This document shows positions 6,226-8,913 of a DNA stretch of 8,913 nucleotides, in pieces. The stretch is from contig DAOVVL010000058.1 in assembly GCA_030637205.1 (NCBI GenBank), positions 1 through 8,913 on the forward strand. Reading direction: 5' to 3'. The position numbers and the translations under genes are program-made. The notes below the pieces were generated by a model that was not told the DNA's origin, did not search any database, and was given only the letters and a program-made list of their open reading frames with translations. The number at the start of each line of letters is the position of its first letter. The first letter of the stretch is position 1. The DNA is from Thalassospiraceae bacterium (lineage in GTDB: Bacteria; Pseudomonadota; Alphaproteobacteria; Rhodospirillales; Magnetovibrionaceae).

Positions 6226-6421
6226 GGATCAGGCCTCTTGGATCGTTGAAATGCAACAAAATCTTCCCGGTATTTAAAAGGGGGCGCCGGGCCTTTTCCC
6301 CCAAAATTCGCCTCTTTCGTAAACGTCTTGGCCGCGCACGGCAAGCCCTTGTAGGGCAAATAAGCAGGATTTTTTCACTTATATAAGAGGTGTTCTAAAC
6401 CGCCCCTGTATCACGTTTTGC
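6226..6421 (-). promoter_or_regulatory. Structured leader between atpI and atpB
   Basis: No gene is seen in these 196 bases. They contain several inverted repeats: GCCCT/AGGGC (6345-6357, 3-nt loop); a 7-bp stem with one bulge from 6327 to 6345; and a region (6276-6302) with two mutually exclusive pairings, GGGGG with CCCCC or AAAAGG with CCTTTT. On the minus strand the GGGGG/CCCCC form is followed by TTTT, resembling a weak terminator or attenuator. A 10-bp palindrome, CTTATATAAG (6378-6387), gives a -10-like TATAAG, but no convincing -35 accompanies it. The ribosome site of atpB, AGAGG (6234-6238), ends the region. It may house an internal atp promoter and an attenuating structure; neither is certain. 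Confidence 0.4.
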
Positions 6422-6823
6422 TCAAGTATCATCTTCATCATCATCCAAAGGTCCGGGGGGTGTTTCTAAGTCGCTGGAATCCTGAGTGGATTTCAGTCCA
6501 CCCGGATGGCTGGGGCTGCTGCCTTCGATCTTTCCGGCAAGCCGAAACACATTCAAGATGCCGGCCGCAGAACCGAGCAGGAAGAACACAATCATCAGAA
6601 ACGGCTGGGTATCAAGCCACTGGTCCAAAAACCAGCCGATTCCCGCACCCACAATCAGTGCCGAAACCAGCTCGGCACTGACCCGCAAAGCCTGCCCCAG
6701 GCCCTGTTTGGCATCATCATCAGTGGGATCTGGCCCATCGTGAATAGGCGTTTCGCGCCCGCGTGCGTCTTTCAGGCGGCGCTCCAGGCTATGCAGGTCG
6801 TTGTTGGGGGGTTGATCGCTCAT
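6422..6823 (-). CDS. atpI: ATP synthase assembly protein AtpI
   Basis: A 133-residue small membrane protein. The family assists c-ring assembly and has been linked to Mg2+ handling; it is not part of the finished enzyme. A charged cytoplasmic N-terminus (HSLERRLKDARGRE) is followed by two membrane helices (about 45-66 and 73-95). The family's motif GAGIGWFLDQWLDTQPFLMI spans the turn, and SAAGILNVFRLAG ends helix 2. The C-terminal tail (about 100-133) is unusually acidic, ending DDDEDDT, and I do not recognise a function for it. The start is only 8 bases after the smc stop with a weak ribosome site (CTGAG), so translation is probably coupled to, and the mRNA shared with, smc. First gene of the atp F0 cluster. 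Confidence 0.9.
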   Translation of the reverse strand: MSDQPPNNDLHSLERRLKDARGRETPIHDGPDPTDDDAKQGLGQALRVSAELVSALIVGAGIGWFLDQWLDTQPFLMIVFFLLGSAAGILNVFRLAGKIEGSSPSHPGGLKSTQDSSDLETPPGPLDDDEDDT

Positions 6824-6831
6824 AGCTCAGT

Positions 6832-8913
6832 TTAAGCCGTTTCGCGCAATTCCTCAGCACCTTCAAGATCGACGCTGACCAGTTGGCTGACACCGCGTTC
6901 GCCCATGGTCACGCCAAACAGGCGTTCCATGCGGGCCATGGTCATGCGGTGATGGGTGATAATCAGGAACCGGGTGTTACCGGCTTGGGCAATTTCTTCC
7001 AACAGGGTGCAGAAACGGTCAACGTTGGCATCATCAAGCGGCGCGTCGACCTCATCGAGCACACAGATGGGGGCCGGGTTGGTCATAAAGACGGCAAACA
7101 GCAGGGCTGTTGCGGTCAGCGCCTGTTCGCCGCCCGAAAGCAGCGACAAGACCTGCATGCGTTTGCCCGGCGGGCTGGCCATGATTTCCAAACCTGAATC
7201 CAGCGGATCATCGGCTTCGATCAGTTTCAGGTGCGCCTGACCGCCGCCAAACAGGCGCTGGAACAGTTCCTGAAAATGGCGATCGACTTCGCGGAAAGAA
7301 TTCAACAGGCGTTCGCGGCCTTCGCGGTTCAGCTCGTTGATGCCGCGACGCAGCTTTTCAATGGCCGTAATAAGATCGCCGCGTTCGGTTTCCAGATGTT
7401 CGATCTGTTCACCCATTTCGCGCGATTCTTCTTCGGCGCGCAGGTTGACCGGCCCCATGGTATCGCGTTCGCGCGTCAGGCGTTCAACCCGGCGTTCGAC
7501 CTGTTCCAGTTCAGGCAGGTCCGCGCCTTCTTTCAATTCAGCCACTTCGGGCAGTTGTTCAGGTGTGCAGTCTAGGCGTTCGTCGACGCGCTCAACAATG
7601 CTGTCCACGGCCTGGCGGTTTTGTTCAACGGTGCCTTCGATGCGCACCCGTTCTTCGCGCGCGCCAGCCATTTCAGCTTCGGCTTCGCGAAGGACTTTGT
7701 TCGCCTGATTTAGTTTCTGTTCGGCTTCGGCCAGACGGTCGGCGGCGTCTTTGCGTGTTGCTTCCGCGCCCTCGATGAGGCCCAACAGTTCTTCGCGCTT
7801 GGCGCGGATTTCGTCGGGCTTCTTGGCCAGATCTTCAAGTTCCGCCTCAACTTCGCGAATGCGGTCTTCCAGATGCATGATGCGTTCTTCGGCGCCTTCT
7901 TTGCGTTCGCGCCATGATGTCAGTTCACGCCCGATATCGGCCAGACGCCGTGTGCGTTCTTCGGCCGCGCGTTGGTTGGAACCATGCACGCCCTGGCATT
8001 CCACCTGAACGGTGCGTTTGTTGGCCAGATCATCGCGGCGCTCAGTAACCAGTTCACGAAGGGCGTCGGTGTCGGGCAGCGCGCCAAGGGCGCGTTGGGT
8101 ATCTGCCATTTGCTCGCGCGCTTCACCCAGATCATGTTCGACCGTTCCAACCGACTGGTTGACGGCTTCAAGCTTTGAGTTTTGTTCGGCAACCCGTGTC
8201 TTGATCGCGGTGACGGTGTCGCGCGCGGCGTTCAGTTCGGTTTGGTTAAGTTTGAGCGTGTCGCGGGCTTCGCGCTCAGCGCCCTTGGCTGCGTTGGCGC
8301 GATCATTGGCGGCGCCTGCTTGGGCTTCGATGCGCGCCAGATTGCTTTTTGCACCTTCAAGCGAACGGCGCACATCGCGCAACCGGCCCAGTTGTTCAAG
8401 GCGTTGGGCGGCGGCGGTTTTGGCACCGGATGTCACGGTAAAGCCATCCCAGCGCCACAGCGCGCCATCGCGGCTGACCAGACGCTGGCCCTGTTTCAGG
8501 CTCGATGATAGGCGTTCGCCGTCTTCGTTGCTGTCAACCAGACCGATCTGGCCCAAACGCCGTGACAGGGCATCGGGCGCGCTCACCACATCGGAAAGGG
8601 CGCGCACACCACCGGGAAGGCTGGCGGGGTTCTCAAGCGGTCCCAGGGTTGACCAATGCACCGGGGCGGCGTCGTTGGCAGGCGCGTTCAGATCATCGCC
8701 CAGTGCCGCGCCCAAGGCCGCTTCAAAGCCGACCTCAACGGTGACCGCATCGACCAATGGTGGCCACATGTCGGTTTCTTCGTGTTCAAGAATTTTGGAA
8801 AGTGCTTCTTCTTCTGCTTCGAGCCGCGATAACGTAACGCGCGCTTCGCCCAGCGCATGACGCGCCTGTTCAGTTTCTTCCAAAGATGTGACGGCGGCGC
8901 TTTCGGCCCCTTC
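6832..8913 (-). CDS. smc: Chromosome segregation protein SMC, 3' part
   Basis: The C-terminal 693 residues of a condensin-type ATPase that organises and compacts the chromosome with ScpA and ScpB. The frame is open to the window edge, so the start and the N-terminal Walker A half are missing; complete SMC proteins are about 1150 residues. Visible order: the end of the first coiled coil, the hinge (about 50-175, with LVDAVTVEVGFEAALGAALG and later TAAAQRLEQLGRL), a long returning coiled coil rich in Glu, Arg and Ala (about 175-520), then the C-terminal ATPase half. That half holds the signature LSGG (592-595), Walker B ICVLDE (616-621), D-loop APLDD and the ITHH switch (652-655). Only minor breaks appear in the coil, including a Cys/Pro segment near 449-454. 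The ATG-like starts within the window are internal. The stop is TAA, 8 bases before atpI. Confidence 0.97.
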   Translation of the reverse strand, partial: EGAESAAVTSLEETEQARHALGEARVTLSRLEAEEEALSKILEHEETDMWPPLVDAVTVEVGFEAALGAALGDDLNAPANDAAPVHWSTLGPLENPASLPGGVRALSDVVSAPDALSRRLGQIGLVDSNEDGERLSSSLKQGQRLVSRDGALWRWDGFTVTSGAKTAAAQRLEQLGRLRDVRRSLEGAKSNLARIEAQAGAANDRANAAKGAEREARDTLKLNQTELNAARDTVTAIKTRVAEQNSKLEAVNQSVGTVEHDLGEAREQMADTQRALGALPDTDALRELVTERRDDLANKRTVQVECQGVHGSNQRAAEERTRRLADIGRELTSWRERKEGAEERIMHLEDRIREVEAELEDLAKKPDEIRAKREELLGLIEGAEATRKDAADRLAEAEQKLNQANKVLREAEAEMAGAREERVRIEGTVEQNRQAVDSIVERVDERLDCTPEQLPEVAELKEGADLPELEQVERRVERLTRERDTMGPVNLRAEEESREMGEQIEHLETERGDLITAIEKLRRGINELNREGRERLLNSFREVDRHFQELFQRLFGGGQAHLKLIEADDPLDSGLEIMASPPGKRMQVLSLLSGGEQALTATALLFAVFMTNPAPICVLDEVDAPLDDANVDRFCTLLEEIAQAGNTRFLIITHHRMTMARMERLFGVTMGERGVSQLVSVDLEGAEELRETA

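Noticed and set aside
5503..6249. 248-codon open frame on the plus strand opposite atpB
   Set aside because: It mirrors atpB almost exactly, its translation is rich in His, Gln and Asn with no recognisable domain, and atpB is certain. Long antisense frames are common opposite GC-rich genes.
6378..6387. 10-bp palindrome CTTATATAAG as an operator or promoter
   Set aside because: It gives a -10-like hexamer, but no matching -35 at usable spacing, and a short A/T palindrome is expected by chance; kept only as part of the leader description.
8012..8860. 282-codon open frame on the plus strand opposite smc
   Set aside because: Very Ser/Arg/Ala-rich, with no domain or ribosome site, lying wholly inside the coding region of smc.
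1..8913. Search for a mobile element, defence system, CRISPR array or other new system
   Set aside because: Every long coding region is a recognisable chromosomal housekeeping gene apart from one small lipoprotein. There are no direct repeats of array type, no integrase or transposase, and no change in composition.

Overview
This window is a stretch of core chromosome from an alphaproteobacterium, most likely of the Rhodospirillales type. The lineage call rests on three things: the F0 genes occur as an atpI-atpB-atpE-b'-b cluster without the F1 genes, the ATP synthase has two different b-type stator subunits, and the proteins are alphaproteobacterial in character. Base composition is moderately GC-rich and looks even throughout. 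I see no insertion sequence, integrase, tRNA, rRNA, CRISPR array or phage-like gene.

The left part (bases 2-1955, + strand) holds the 3' three quarters of ligA, the NAD-dependent DNA ligase. Its last codons overlap the start of a small lipoprotein gene whose mature domain resembles the I78 peptidase inhibitor family. These two genes converge on a minus-strand block, with a hairpin terminator between them.

Everything from 2031 to the right edge is on the minus strand. In transcription order it runs: smc (3' part, chromosome condensation), atpI, atpB (a), atpE (c), atpF' (b'), atpF (b), a strong intrinsic terminator, then a cold-shock protein gene with its own promoter and a leader of about 155 nt, then rhlE, a DEAD-box RNA helicase. 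The ATP synthase genes encode the membrane F0 sector: the a/c proton channel and rotor, the b/b' peripheral stalk, and AtpI, which assists assembly of the c ring. The cold-shock RNA chaperone and the RNA helicase form a plausible functional pair for remodelling structured RNA at low temperature.

I found no undescribed system; the gene content is housekeeping. The points worth a second look are local: the I78-like lipoprotein overlapping ligA, the probable RNA-thermosensor leader of the cold-shock gene, the signal-peptide-like N-terminus of the b' subunit, the very tight smc-atpI junction, and RNA hairpins that may set subunit ratios in the atp cluster.
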